A stretch of 61,911 bases of DNA from contig PXRQ01000067.1 of NCBI GenBank assembly GCA_003022005.1, positions 1 through 61,911 of the forward strand, written 5' to 3'. Each line of letters opens with the position of its first letter. The first letter of the stretch is position 1. The notes below the pieces were generated by a model. It was not told the DNA's origin. It worked only from the letters and a program-made list of their open reading frames with translations, and searched no databases. Position numbers and translations under genes: made by a program. The stretch comes from Halobacteriales archaeon QS_5_70_15 (GTDB taxonomy: Archaea > Halobacteriota > Halobacteria > Halobacteriales > Haloarculaceae). Shown here one piece after another: positions 36,971-44,827 of this stretch.

Positions 36971-37434
36971 CGGTTCCGGCGTGTGCCCGCCGGGGTCATA
37001 TGCGGTGCGGTCGACGGCGTCGGCGAGGTCGACCGCGGGTCCCGCTTCCACGGGCCGGGACGGGACCCGGGGAGCGGTCGCCGGTCGTCGAGCCGGTCGA
37101 CACGACGGTTCCCGAACCGGTCGATATCCCGAGCGGCTCCCGGTTTCATTCCCGGTGTCCGATCACGGAACCGTACGGCTCGAGATCGGCGTTCGTGTCC
37201 GAGGTGGCGACCTGGAAGTCGGTCGCGTAGAAGGCGTGGCTCGGCGGACGGGTCCGCTCTGCTCCTCCCCGGTCCGGGAGACGAGGTCGTCGACCCCCTC
37301 CCGGGGGGCTCGTCCGGGGAAACCGTCAGCCGGTCGCTTGCCATGCCACCGAGTGGACGGTCGGACCGTATTGTACTCACCGGCGGCGCCGAGCGTTGCC
37401 GTCCGGGGGAAACGGGAAGCCCGCCGGTACCCCG
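36971..37434. other. 464-bp intergenic stretch without a recognised gene
   Basis: Between the amidase and the four-helix membrane protein. Frames on both strands have Arg/Pro/Ser-rich composition typical of non-coding GC-rich DNA. The only signal I see is the TATA-like element for the downstream gene (about 36992-36999). Confidence 0.5.
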
Positions 37435-38889
37435 CTACGACCGTCGGTACGGGTAGCGGTCCCGCCACGGTCGGACGCGCTCGAACGCGGCGCTCGCGGC
37501 GAGCACGTCGTCGTCGGCCAGCCGTCGGCCGACGACCTGCATCCCGACCGGCAGGCCGCCGTCGGTGAACCCCGCGGGGACGGAGGCGGCCGGATGGCCG
37601 GTCATGTTGAACGGCTGTGTGAGGAGCCATCCCCGCCGGGGCTCGATCGGCTGGCCGTCGACCTCGGTCGGGAGGTCGTCGATCTCGAACGGCGGGACCG
37701 CGAGCGTCGGCGTGACCAGCAGGTCGTGCCCCTCCAGCACGTTCTGTACCAGTTCGAGCACCCGCGTCCGGGTCCGGTCGGCCGCCTTGTACTCCCGGGT
37801 GCTCACGTCCTCGGCTTCGAGGACGGTCTCGACGGTGCTCTCGGCGAGTCGGTCCCGGTCCGCCCCGCGGGGGTCGAGGGGCCCATCCTCGGCGATGCGG
37901 TCGAACAGCGACTCCCAGGATACGACCGCGAACGTGTAGTAGGCGTCGAGCACGTCGTCCTGGTCGAGGTCGGGGTCGAGGTCGATCCGCTCCACGCTCG
38001 CCCCGGCCGCCTCGAACCCGAGGACCGCGTCGTCGAGGACCCGCCGGACCGCGGGCTCGATGGGGTAGATGCCGAGGTCCGGGCTGTACGCGATCGAGAG
38101 GTCGTCGACCGGCCGCCGGGTCGCCGCGGCGTACTCGACGTCGGGCTCGGCCAGCGAGAACGGATCGAGCGGGTGGGGGCCGGCCGTGACGTCGAGCATG
38201 AGCGCGGCGTCCTCGACGCTCCTGGCGAGCGGTCCGAGGTGGCTGAACGGCGTGTGGTGGCCGAACGCGTTCCCCCGGTCGACCTTCGCAACCCGCCCGA
38301 ACGTGGGCTTGAGCCCGAAGACCCCGCAGAACGAGGCCGGCGTCCGTATCGAACCGCCGGTGTCCGAGCCCTGTGCCAGCGGGACGAGCCCGTCGGCGAG
38401 CGCGGCGCCGGCGCCCCCCGAGGAACCGCCCGAGACGCGGTGGACCGCGAACGGCGTCCCCGTCGGTCCGGCGACGCGGTTGTCGGTCGTACAGCCGAGG
38501 CCGAACTCCGGGGTGTTGGTCTTCCCGACGACGATGGCGCCCGCGTCGAGCAGTCGGTCCACGAACGGCGAGTTCTCCTCCGCGACCCGGTCCTCGAACA
38601 GGAGCGAGCCGGACGTCGTCCGCACGCCCGCGACGTCGTCGAGGTCCTTGATCGCGACGGGGACGCCGTGGAGCGGGCCGAGCCGCTCGCCCGCCTCGAC
38701 TGCGCGCTCCGCGCGTTCGGCTGCCTTCCGCGCGCGCTCGTCGGTGACCGTCACGAAGGCGTTGGTGCGCTCGTTCCGCTCCTCGATGGCCTCCAGGGTC
38801 GCGTCGACGACCTCGACCGGCGAGAGGTCGGAGTCCCTGATCCGTCGCGCGATGCCGGCCGCCGTCATGTGGGTTACGTCCGGGCTCAT
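37435..38889 (-). CDS. Amidase (amidase-signature family)
   Basis: 484 residues with the Ser-cisSer-Lys triad: Lys in 'LHGVPVAIKDLDDVAGV' (about residue 80), 'ENSPFVDRLLDAGAIVVGKT', the Gly/Ser-rich signature 'VSGGSSGGAGAALADGLVPL' and 'QGSDTGGSIRTPASFCGVFG' with the two serines. C-terminal 'FNMTGHPAASVPAGFTDGGL' is typical. It hydrolyses carboxamides; it could be a general amidase or GatA-like, but the lack of gatB/C neighbours favours a stand-alone catabolic enzyme. Translation starts at ATG 38889, just downstream of a tRNA-free gap and divergent from purO. Confidence 0.92.
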   Translation of the reverse strand: MSPDVTHMTAAGIARRIRDSDLSPVEVVDATLEAIEERNERTNAFVTVTDERARKAAERAERAVEAGERLGPLHGVPVAIKDLDDVAGVRTTSGSLLFEDRVAEENSPFVDRLLDAGAIVVGKTNTPEFGLGCTTDNRVAGPTGTPFAVHRVSGGSSGGAGAALADGLVPLAQGSDTGGSIRTPASFCGVFGLKPTFGRVAKVDRGNAFGHHTPFSHLGPLARSVEDAALMLDVTAGPHPLDPFSLAEPDVEYAAATRRPVDDLSIAYSPDLGIYPIEPAVRRVLDDAVLGFEAAGASVERIDLDPDLDQDDVLDAYYTFAVVSWESLFDRIAEDGPLDPRGADRDRLAESTVETVLEAEDVSTREYKAADRTRTRVLELVQNVLEGHDLLVTPTLAVPPFEIDDLPTEVDGQPIEPRRGWLLTQPFNMTGHPAASVPAGFTDGGLPVGMQVVGRRLADDDVLAASAAFERVRPWRDRYPYRRS

Positions 38890-39042
38890 CCGATGGACGG
38901 ACTGGTGGCCACCGGGACAAAAACCCCCACGACGGCTCGGTCGGGCCGAGGTCGGCAGCCCCGGCATCGGTAGGGGTCGGAACACCGGGGATCGCCCCCC
39001 GGGACCGCAACCGTTAGAAGCCGGAGGGATGCAGGTAGTGTC

Positions 39043-39627
39043 ATGTACGTCGGTCGCTTCCTCGTCGTCGGGCCCGGCATCGCCGCCTACCGCGTCTCGT
39101 CCCGGTCGTTCCCGAACCGGATGGTCACCGAGCGGGACGGCGCGCTCACCGTCGGTCCGACGCCGGACGCCCCCGAGACGGACAACCCCTACATCGCGTA
39201 CAACTGCGTCCGGACGGCCGACCGGGGGGACGGTCCCGTCGGGGTCGTCGGGAACGGCTCGCACGTCGATCCGATCGCCGAGAAGGTCGACATGGGGTAC
39301 CCACCCCGGGACGCGCTGGCGCTCGCGCTGCTCGCGCTCGACTTCGAGAAGGACGACTACGACACCCCGCGGATCGCGGGCGTCGCGAGCGGCTCCGGGG
39401 CGTTCGTGGCGACCGTGCGACGCGACGCCCTGCTCGTCGAGGCCGTCGAGGAACCCACGCTCGTCGCCACCTACGAGCGGGACAGCCCCGGGGCGTTCTC
39501 GCTGGAGGCCGAGACCGCCGAGGCGGCCGCTCGCGAGCTTTACGAGCACGAGTTCGAGCACACGGTCTGTGCGGCGGCGGCGACCATCGAGGCCGGAGGC
39601 GTCGAAACCGCGTTCTTCAACGGATAG
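39043..39627 (+). CDS. purO: IMP cyclohydrolase, archaeal type (PurO)
   Basis: 194 residues; archaeal PurO closes the ring of FAICAR to make IMP in the last step of purine synthesis, replacing the bacterial PurH domain. Family features are the N-terminal '[20 protein letters not shown]', '[20 protein letters not shown]', '[10 protein letters not shown]', '[20 protein letters not shown]' and the C-terminal 'ETAFFNG'. Length matches characterised archaeal enzymes. It is monocistronic, convergent with aspartate kinase. Confidence 0.95.
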   Translation: MYVGRFLVVGPGIAAYRVSSRSFPNRMVTERDGALTVGPTPDAPETDNPYIAYNCVRTADRGDGPVGVVGNGSHVDPIAEKVDMGYPPRDALALALLALDFEKDDYDTPRIAGVASGSGAFVATVRRDALLVEAVEEPTLVATYERDSPGAFSLEAETAEAAARELYEHEFEHTVCAAAATIEAGGVETAFFNG

Positions 39628-39676
39628 CGAGTCCGGGAACGAACACGGATGGTCCGCGGGCTTCCGCGGGGCTCGC

Positions 39677-40861
39677 TCAGAACTCTCCCTGGACGATCCG
39701 TAGCGCCTCCTCGCGGTCCCCCCAGTCGACGAAGACGCCGATACTGGTCGCCGAGGTGATGACGTCGTGGAGGGTCAAGTGCTGGTCCGAGAGCGGGTCG
39801 ATGATCCGCCGGAGGATCCCCGGCTGGTTCGGGATCTCCCCGCCGGTGATCCGGATGACGGCGATGTCGTCCTCGACGGTGACCGACGAGAGCGTGCTGC
39901 TCCCGACGACCGTGTCGTGGAGGACCGTCTCGGCCTCCTGTGCGAGGCCGGCGTCGATGTAGAACGTCACCGAGTCGAGGCCGGAGGAGACGGCGTCGAC
40001 GTTGATGTCGGCGTCCGCGAGCGCCGTCGAGAGCTTCGCCAGGACCCCCGGCGTGTTCCGGATGGCCCGGCCGGCGACGGTTATGCACGCGAGCTTTCCC
40101 TCCCGGAGGTCGATGAGGTTCTGGAACTGCCCCTCGATGCGGGTCCCCCCGGTCAGCAGGTCCCCGTGCTGGTAGTGGACGACCCGGACGTCCATGTCCC
40201 CGGTCTTGTACGAGAGCGCCGAGGGGGCGACCACCTCGGCGCCGCGGAACGAGAGGTTCCGGAGCTCGTCGACGGTGATCTCCCCGACGTTCCGGGCTCC
40301 CTCGACGACCCGCGGGTCGCCGGTCATCACACCTTCGACGTCGGTGACGATCACCACCTCGTCGGCGTTCATGTACTTCCCGAGCATCACGGCGGTCGTG
40401 TCCGAGCCGCCGCGACCGAGGGTAGTGACGTTGCCGGCGTGGTCCTGTGCGAGAAAGCCCGTGATCGCCGGGACGATCCCCTTCGCGAGATACGCCTCGG
40501 CGGCCGCCTGGGCCCGCTTTCGGGTCTCCTCGACGTCGATCTCCCCGTGCTCGTCGGTGATGACCGGCCACTCCTCGGATCCGGGTTCGAGGAAGACCGA
40601 GTCGACACCGCGTGCCGTGAGCGCGGCCTTCAGCATCCGGACCGAGGTCCGCTCGCCCATGGAGACGATCTCCGCCTCGTCGGCGCCGTCGGCCTCGAAG
40701 GTGATGGCGTCGAGGAGGAAGTCCGTCGTCGAGCCCATCGCGCTGGCGACGACGCCCACCTCGTGGCCCTGCTCGACCGCCGCGGCGACGGAGTCCGCGG
40801 CGCGGTTCACCCGCTCGCCGTTCCCGAGCGAGGTCCCCCCGAACTTGGCGATCACCCGCAT
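39677..40861 (-). CDS. Aspartate kinase
   Basis: 394 residues. The kinase domain begins 'MRVIAKFGGTSLGNGERVNR' with the catalytic KFGGTS; further 'VGVVASAMGSTTDFLLD', 'VSMGERTSVRMLKAALTARG', 'TTLGRGGSDTTAVMLGKYMN', 'VIVTDVEGVMTGDPRVV'. Two ACT domains at the C-terminus ('VAGRAIRNTPGVLAKLSTAL' and 'ITGGEIPNQPGILRRIIDPL') are allosteric sites, so feedback control by lysine or threonine is likely. It phosphorylates aspartate, the first step to threonine, methionine and lysine. The gene stands alone; homoserine pathway genes are not nearby. Confidence 0.95.
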   Translation of the reverse strand: MRVIAKFGGTSLGNGERVNRAADSVAAAVEQGHEVGVVASAMGSTTDFLLDAITFEADGADEAEIVSMGERTSVRMLKAALTARGVDSVFLEPGSEEWPVITDEHGEIDVEETRKRAQAAAEAYLAKGIVPAITGFLAQDHAGNVTTLGRGGSDTTAVMLGKYMNADEVVIVTDVEGVMTGDPRVVEGARNVGEITVDELRNLSFRGAEVVAPSALSYKTGDMDVRVVHYQHGDLLTGGTRIEGQFQNLIDLREGKLACITVAGRAIRNTPGVLAKLSTALADADINVDAVSSGLDSVTFYIDAGLAQEAETVLHDTVVGSSTLSSVTVEDDIAVIRITGGEIPNQPGILRRIIDPLSDQHLTLHDVITSATSIGVFVDWGDREEALRIVQGEF

Positions 40862-41091
40862 CGTCCCACCCGCCCGCGGCCGTCGACCGTCTCCGCCTTC
40901 GCCGCGCTCTCGGCCTTCTCCGCGTTCATGTGCCCCGCTACCCCGTCCCATCGGTTAATCCTGTCCCTCCGGCACGACTCGTGCTGCCGGCATCGGTTCC
41001 TCGCGCGAAGGGACCCGACGCGACCGGCGGTCGGTCGTCGGTCGGCCGGTCGCCGCCCGGGGTTTAATCCGCTGGGGCTCACAGTACGGAT

Positions 41092-41487
41092 ATGGACGTG
41101 CGGGACGCGGTCGAGGCGGACGCCGAGCGGCTCGCCGAGCTGACGGACACGCCGACCGACGTGATGCGGAACCTCGTCCACGACCGGACCGTCCGCGTCG
41201 CCGAGAAGGACGAGGAGGTGCTGGGGTTCGTCAGCTTCGACGCGAGACGGGGCACCGTCCACGTGACCCAGCTCGAAGGGACCGTCGGCGCGGAGGAGCG
41301 CCTGCTGGAGGAGCCGTGTCGGTTCGCGCGCAACGAGGGAATGGTGGTCGAGATGCTGGTCACCGGCGAGGACGACGACCTCCAAGGGGTCGTGGAGGCG
41401 GCCGGCTTCGAGAACCGGGGAACCGGACCCGTCTTCGACGGGACGCCGACCATCAGGTACCGGCTGGAGGCGAAGCCGACCACCTGA
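41092..41487 (+). CDS. GNAT-like acetyltransferase family protein
   Basis: 131 residues, compact alpha/beta fold: 'RDAVEADAERLAELTDTPTD', 'RVAEKDEEVLGFVSFDARRG', 'VHVTQLEGTVGAEERLLEEP', 'EMLVTGEDDDLQGVVEAAGF' and 'DGTPTIRYRLEAKP'. The strand 'VLGFVSFDA' and the ending 'AAGFENRGTGP' fit a GNAT domain, although the acetyl-CoA loop is weak, so acetylation is uncertain. The convergent gap behind it contains dispersed repeat R1. Confidence 0.75.
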   Translation: MDVRDAVEADAERLAELTDTPTDVMRNLVHDRTVRVAEKDEEVLGFVSFDARRGTVHVTQLEGTVGAEERLLEEPCRFARNEGMVVEMLVTGEDDDLQGVVEAAGFENRGTGPVFDGTPTIRYRLEAKPTT

Positions 41488-41709
41488 TCTTCGGCACGAC
41501 CCGCACCACTCGCCCGGGTTCGACCCACCCCGACCCGTGCATCCGTGCATCCGCGCTCGCTTGCAGGCGGCACGCTTCCCCACCGCCGGACGGTGTGCCG
41601 CGCTCCCGCCCGATCCCGACCGATCGGCTTCCGGATCGACGAGTGGCAGTAGAGGAAGCCGGAGAGATCCGTAACGAGACGGGAGAAGGGATCTACGGAT
41701 AGTAGCACG
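41488..41709. other. Left part of the convergent gap behind the GNAT gene
   Basis: Together with R1 this forms a 407-bp gap without genes. I see only an imperfect hairpin (GGCGGCAC near 41559 with GTGCCGC near 41592) that could terminate the GNAT transcript. Confidence 0.4.
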
Positions 41710-41894
41710 CTCACCCGCGCCGAGCGACTAACGCGAGCCGAAGCGAGGCCGGCCGGAGGGACGGCTCGATGACGAACGGGGAGGGAACCGACCCGTGAGC
41801 CTGAGGCTCGCGGCTGGAGCGAGGCGCGTTTTTAGTCCAGTTCTTGCCCGACCGAGGCGCGGCGGAGCCGCACCGAGGGAGGTGCAAAAAGTGG
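41710..41894. repeat. Dispersed GC-rich repeat, copy R1
   Basis: About 185 bp filling the gap directly up to the DP1 stop codon. It shares two blocks with R2 (44672-44812): 21 bp from CTCACCCGCGCC at the left end and about 75 bp at the right end, GAGGCGCGTTTT...AGTCCAG...TTGCCCGACCGAGGC...GCGGAGCCGC...CGAGGGAGGTGCA. The middle parts differ. The right block contains the hairpin GGCGGAGCCGC and a pyrimidine-rich AAAAA/TTTTT pair, so it may act as a terminator for DP1 or be a mobile palindromic element. Confidence 0.75.
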
Positions 41895-43547
41895 TCAGTT
41901 GAAATCGTACACCGTCAGGTCGAGCGTGTCGAGGTCGACTACGGGGGCGAACCCGCCGTCGGGATCGATGTTGACGGACTTCTGGAAGGCGGTCTGTGCC
42001 TGCCAGCAGCCCGAGTTGACCGCCAGGACGTTCCGGTACTTCCCCCAGCCGAGCTTGTGGACGTGCCCGGTGTGGAAGATCGCGGGCACCTCGTCGATGA
42101 CGAGGTAGTCCCTGGCCTCGGGCGCGATACGGGTGTGGCCGCCGAACTGCGGGGCGATGTGGCGCTTCTTGAGGAGCTGGTACATTCCCCGGTGCGGGTG
42201 GTCGTAGGAGGCCTTCTCCTCGGGGAGTTCGGCGATGACCTCGTCGAGCGAGACCCCGTGGTACATCAGCACCGCGTCGTGGTTCCCGGGTATCATCACG
42301 ACCTCCACGTCCCCGGGGACTTCCTTGAGGTGCTCCGAGAACGCCTCGTACTGCTCGTAGATGTCGACGATCGAGAGCTCCTCGTCCTGATCGGGATATA
42401 CGCCCACGCCCTCGACCATGTCCCCGGCGAGCAGCAGGTACTCCACCTCGGCGGCGTCCTCGGTGTGGAGCCAGTCCGCGAACCGGGACCACGCGTCGGC
42501 CATGAACTCCTGGGAGCCGACGTGGACGTCCGAGACGAGCGCGGCTCTGACGTGTCTGTCGGCGGTGTCCGGCTCGAACGTCCGCGGGACGTCAGGGAAG
42601 TGCAGGGAGTTGACGAACAGGACGCCCCCGTCGTCGCTCAGAGTCCCGTCGACCGCGACCACCTCGTCGAGGAGCAGTTCGTCGACGAGTTCGGCGATCC
42701 CCCTGTCCCTCATCACCAGGCACGGGAACACCCCGGTGGTGTCCTCGAGGTCGACGATCCAGTGGCCGCTCGCCGTCGACCGGACGTCGCTGACCATGCC
42801 GATCATGCCGGCCTCCCCGCCGCCGGGGGCGGCCTGTAGCGATTCGGCCGGCCGGTGGGTGACCCGGCCCCGGAGCTTCGAGGAGAGCCGGTCGTACCGG
42901 TCCCGGAAGGTCCGGACGAAGTCGCGGTACTCGCCGGTGCCCGTGGACCGACCTGTCATGTCGTTCGCCACCTCGACGGAGCGGAGCGACCGGTCGACCT
43001 GCCGGGTGAAACCCGAACCGGAAGCGGAGGCGGAGGCGGAGGCGGACCCGGACCCGGACCCGGTGACCCGGGCCGGGCCGTCGTCGACCGCCCCCCCACT
43101 TCCGTCGTCCGACTCCGCGGTCATCCCCTCGCCGGCGGTCGTAGACCCCTTCGTTTCAGGTGGAGATCGACTCACAGTGTCGTCATCTGTCGGGTGTGTT
43201 CCAGTCGAAACGGGGGGGCCGGTTCCCGCGCGGTCGGGAGCGGAGTCGTCGTCGTGGGCTGTGATCGAGTCGGTCCCTGGATCGGGCTCGGACCCGGCGG
43301 CGGAGTCCGACCCCGGCGAGTCCGGTGAACTTCCGACCGGGTCCGGGACCGGGGGGCGGTCCTCGAGGGCCGCCCGGACGTGGTCGGCCGTCACTTTGAC
43401 CGCGTCCTCGGGCACTGTTTCGACGACCCGCTCGAGGGCCGCGCCGGAGTCCGGGGCGTCGGCGAGCAGCGTCACCGCCTCCCGCTCGGCGTTGTACCCC
43501 CGGGTGGCCAGCCGGCGAGCGATCCGTGCCGGCGCTTCGAGTGGCAC
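41895..43547 (-). CDS. DNA polymerase D small subunit (DP1)
   Basis: 550 residues; proofreading exonuclease subunit of the replicative polymerase D. An N-terminal helical domain is followed by a long acidic, disordered linker (about 80-195), an OB-fold (about 235-330) and a calcineurin-like phosphoesterase domain with all metal motifs: 'ALVSDVHVGSQEFM', 'LLAGDMVEGVG', 'MIPGNHDAVL', 'FHTGHVHKLGWGKY'. The GTG at 43547 is preferred: GCTTTTCTC lies about 27 nt upstream. The large subunit gene (DP2) is not here. The linker DNA holds two ORB-like motifs. A repeat (R1) begins at the stop codon. Confidence 0.93.
   Translation of the reverse strand: MPLEAPARIARRLATRGYNAEREAVTLLADAPDSGAALERVVETVPEDAVKVTADHVRAALEDRPPVPDPVGSSPDSPGSDSAAGSEPDPGTDSITAHDDDSAPDRAGTGPPVSTGTHPTDDDTVSRSPPETKGSTTAGEGMTAESDDGSGGAVDDGPARVTGSGSGSASASASASGSGFTRQVDRSLRSVEVANDMTGRSTGTGEYRDFVRTFRDRYDRLSSKLRGRVTHRPAESLQAAPGGGEAGMIGMVSDVRSTASGHWIVDLEDTTGVFPCLVMRDRGIAELVDELLLDEVVAVDGTLSDDGGVLFVNSLHFPDVPRTFEPDTADRHVRAALVSDVHVGSQEFMADAWSRFADWLHTEDAAEVEYLLLAGDMVEGVGVYPDQDEELSIVDIYEQYEAFSEHLKEVPGDVEVVMIPGNHDAVLMYHGVSLDEVIAELPEEKASYDHPHRGMYQLLKKRHIAPQFGGHTRIAPEARDYLVIDEVPAIFHTGHVHKLGWGKYRNVLAVNSGCWQAQTAFQKSVNIDPDGGFAPVVDLDTLDLTVYDFN
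43146..43166 (+). promoter_or_regulatory. ORB-like motif inside the DP1 gene, plus orientation
   Basis: CCCCTTCGTTTCAGGTGGAG, nearly the same as the oriC box at 47066-47087 (core TTCGTTTCAGGTGGA). It lies in the DNA that encodes the low-complexity linker of DP1. Confidence 0.55.
43198..43218 (-). promoter_or_regulatory. ORB-like motif inside the DP1 gene, minus orientation
   Basis: GTTCCAGTCGAAACGGGGGG reads as an ORB in the other direction, with the same G-string end. With the motif at 43146-43166 it forms an inverted pair 31 bp apart, the arrangement of archaeal initiator sites. Confidence 0.5.
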
Positions 43548-43714
43548 ACCCGACGCAGGGGGTGATTCGAGAAAAGCGTGGCGGAGCGGTCGGAACCTCG
43601 ACCGTCGGACCAACCGGGCTCGCGCGTTCGACCGGACCTCGTTCCGGGACCGACACGGCTCGGAGCTGGTCGGAGTCAGAACGTTCAAACGCCTGCCGGC
43701 GGTGGTACGGGGTG

Positions 43715-44581
43715 ATGAGCGAGCCCGACGGCGGCCCCGAGCGGGAACGGGACGCCGGCCCACGACACCGTGACCCTGCGGGTCCACCCGACCCGGAGGG
43801 GAACCGTCGTACCCCACGGGAGTGGGTCCGCTGGTTCCTCGAGACCGACCACGAGGCCGTCGCCTACGTGCGCGAGGTACTGTCGAGCGTCGTCGCCGTG
43901 CTGCTCGTCGGCCTCCTCCTGTTCGGCGTCAGCGGGCTCTGGCCCCCGATGGTCGCCGTCGAGTCCCCGAGCATGTACCCCCACATGAAGACCGGCGACC
44001 TCGTCTTCGTGATGGAGGAACACCGGCTCGCTCCGTCCGCGGCCTACGGCGACACCGGGGTCGTCACCCACCGGACGGGCGAGCGAACGGGCTACCGGAA
44101 GTTCGGGATGGCCGGCGACGTGATCGTCTACGAACCGGACGGGAACGGCGGGACGACCCCGATCATCCATCGGGCGATGTTCTACGTCAACGAGAGCGAG
44201 AACTGGTACGACAAGGCCGTCGAGGTGAACCCGGAAGCGGTCGGGAACGCCGGGAGCTGCGACGCCATGGCGAACTGCCCGGCGCCGAACGCCGGGTTCA
44301 TCACGAAGGGTGACAACGAGCGGACGAACCGGCGCTACGACCAGGTGAGCGGTCTCTCGAACCCGGTGAAGCCGGCGTGGGTCGTCGGCACCGCCGAGTT
44401 CCGCATCCCCTGGCTCGGGAACATCCGCCTGTGGGCCTCACAGACCGGCCCGTTCCCGCCCGGAACCGTCGATGGGGGGGTCGGCACTGTTTCGGCCGAA
44501 CCCGCCGATCCGACCGCTTCGACGGGCACGGCGTTCGACGTCCGATCGACCTCGGCGAACGTCTCGTGCGCGCGGGCGTGA
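43715..44581 (+). CDS. Signal peptidase I (Sec11 type)
   Basis: 288 residues. Acidic N-terminus, transmembrane helix (about 57-78), then the catalytic Ser in 'AVESPSMYPHMKTGDLVFV' (about residue 88), the second box 'GDVIVYEPDG' with 'PIIHRAMFYV', where His replaces the bacterial lysine, and 'GFITKGDNERTNRRYDQ' with the acidic residue. It cleaves signal peptides from Sec-exported proteins at the outer face of the membrane. The ER-type Ser-His dyad is the archaeal norm. The C-terminal about 55 residues are disordered and Thr/Ser/Ala-rich. ATG 43715 follows a GGTG sequence. Confidence 0.92.
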   Translation: MSEPDGGPERERDAGPRHRDPAGPPDPEGNRRTPREWVRWFLETDHEAVAYVREVLSSVVAVLLVGLLLFGVSGLWPPMVAVESPSMYPHMKTGDLVFVMEEHRLAPSAAYGDTGVVTHRTGERTGYRKFGMAGDVIVYEPDGNGGTTPIIHRAMFYVNESENWYDKAVEVNPEAVGNAGSCDAMANCPAPNAGFITKGDNERTNRRYDQVSGLSNPVKPAWVVGTAEFRIPWLGNIRLWASQTGPFPPGTVDGGVGTVSAEPADPTASTGTAFDVRSTSANVSCARA

Positions 44582-44671
44582 GGAGAATTATATCGGCTCC
44601 TCCGAAACACGGCCGAAGTGCGAGGGAGTCAGTGTCCGGCAGGTGAACCGGAACGCGTGGGGAGAGGCTAA

Positions 44672-44812
44672 CTCACCCGCGCCGAGCGACTACGGGAGGT
44701 CGAGCGAACCGCGTGAGCGAGACCGACCACTGGAACGAGGCGCGTTTAGTCCAGTTTTTGCCCGACCGAGGCACGGCGGAGCCGCGCCGAGGGAGGTGCA
44801 GAAAGCGGTGGT
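44672..44812. repeat. Dispersed GC-rich repeat, copy R2
   Basis: Second copy of the repeat described at 41710-41894, shorter in the middle. It fills the convergent gap between the signal peptidase and orc1/cdc6 genes and stops 15 bp before the orc1 stop codon. Left block 44672-44692 is identical over 21 bp to R1, and the right block (44737-44812) matches R1 with few differences. Confidence 0.75.
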
Positions 44813-44827
44813 GTAAAACGTGGTGAT

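Noticed and set aside
43531..43565. CTTCGAGTGGCACACC near the DP1 start as a further ORB
   Set aside because: It shares only TTCGAGTGG with the boxes and lacks the G/C-string, and it is coding sequence for the first DP1 residues.
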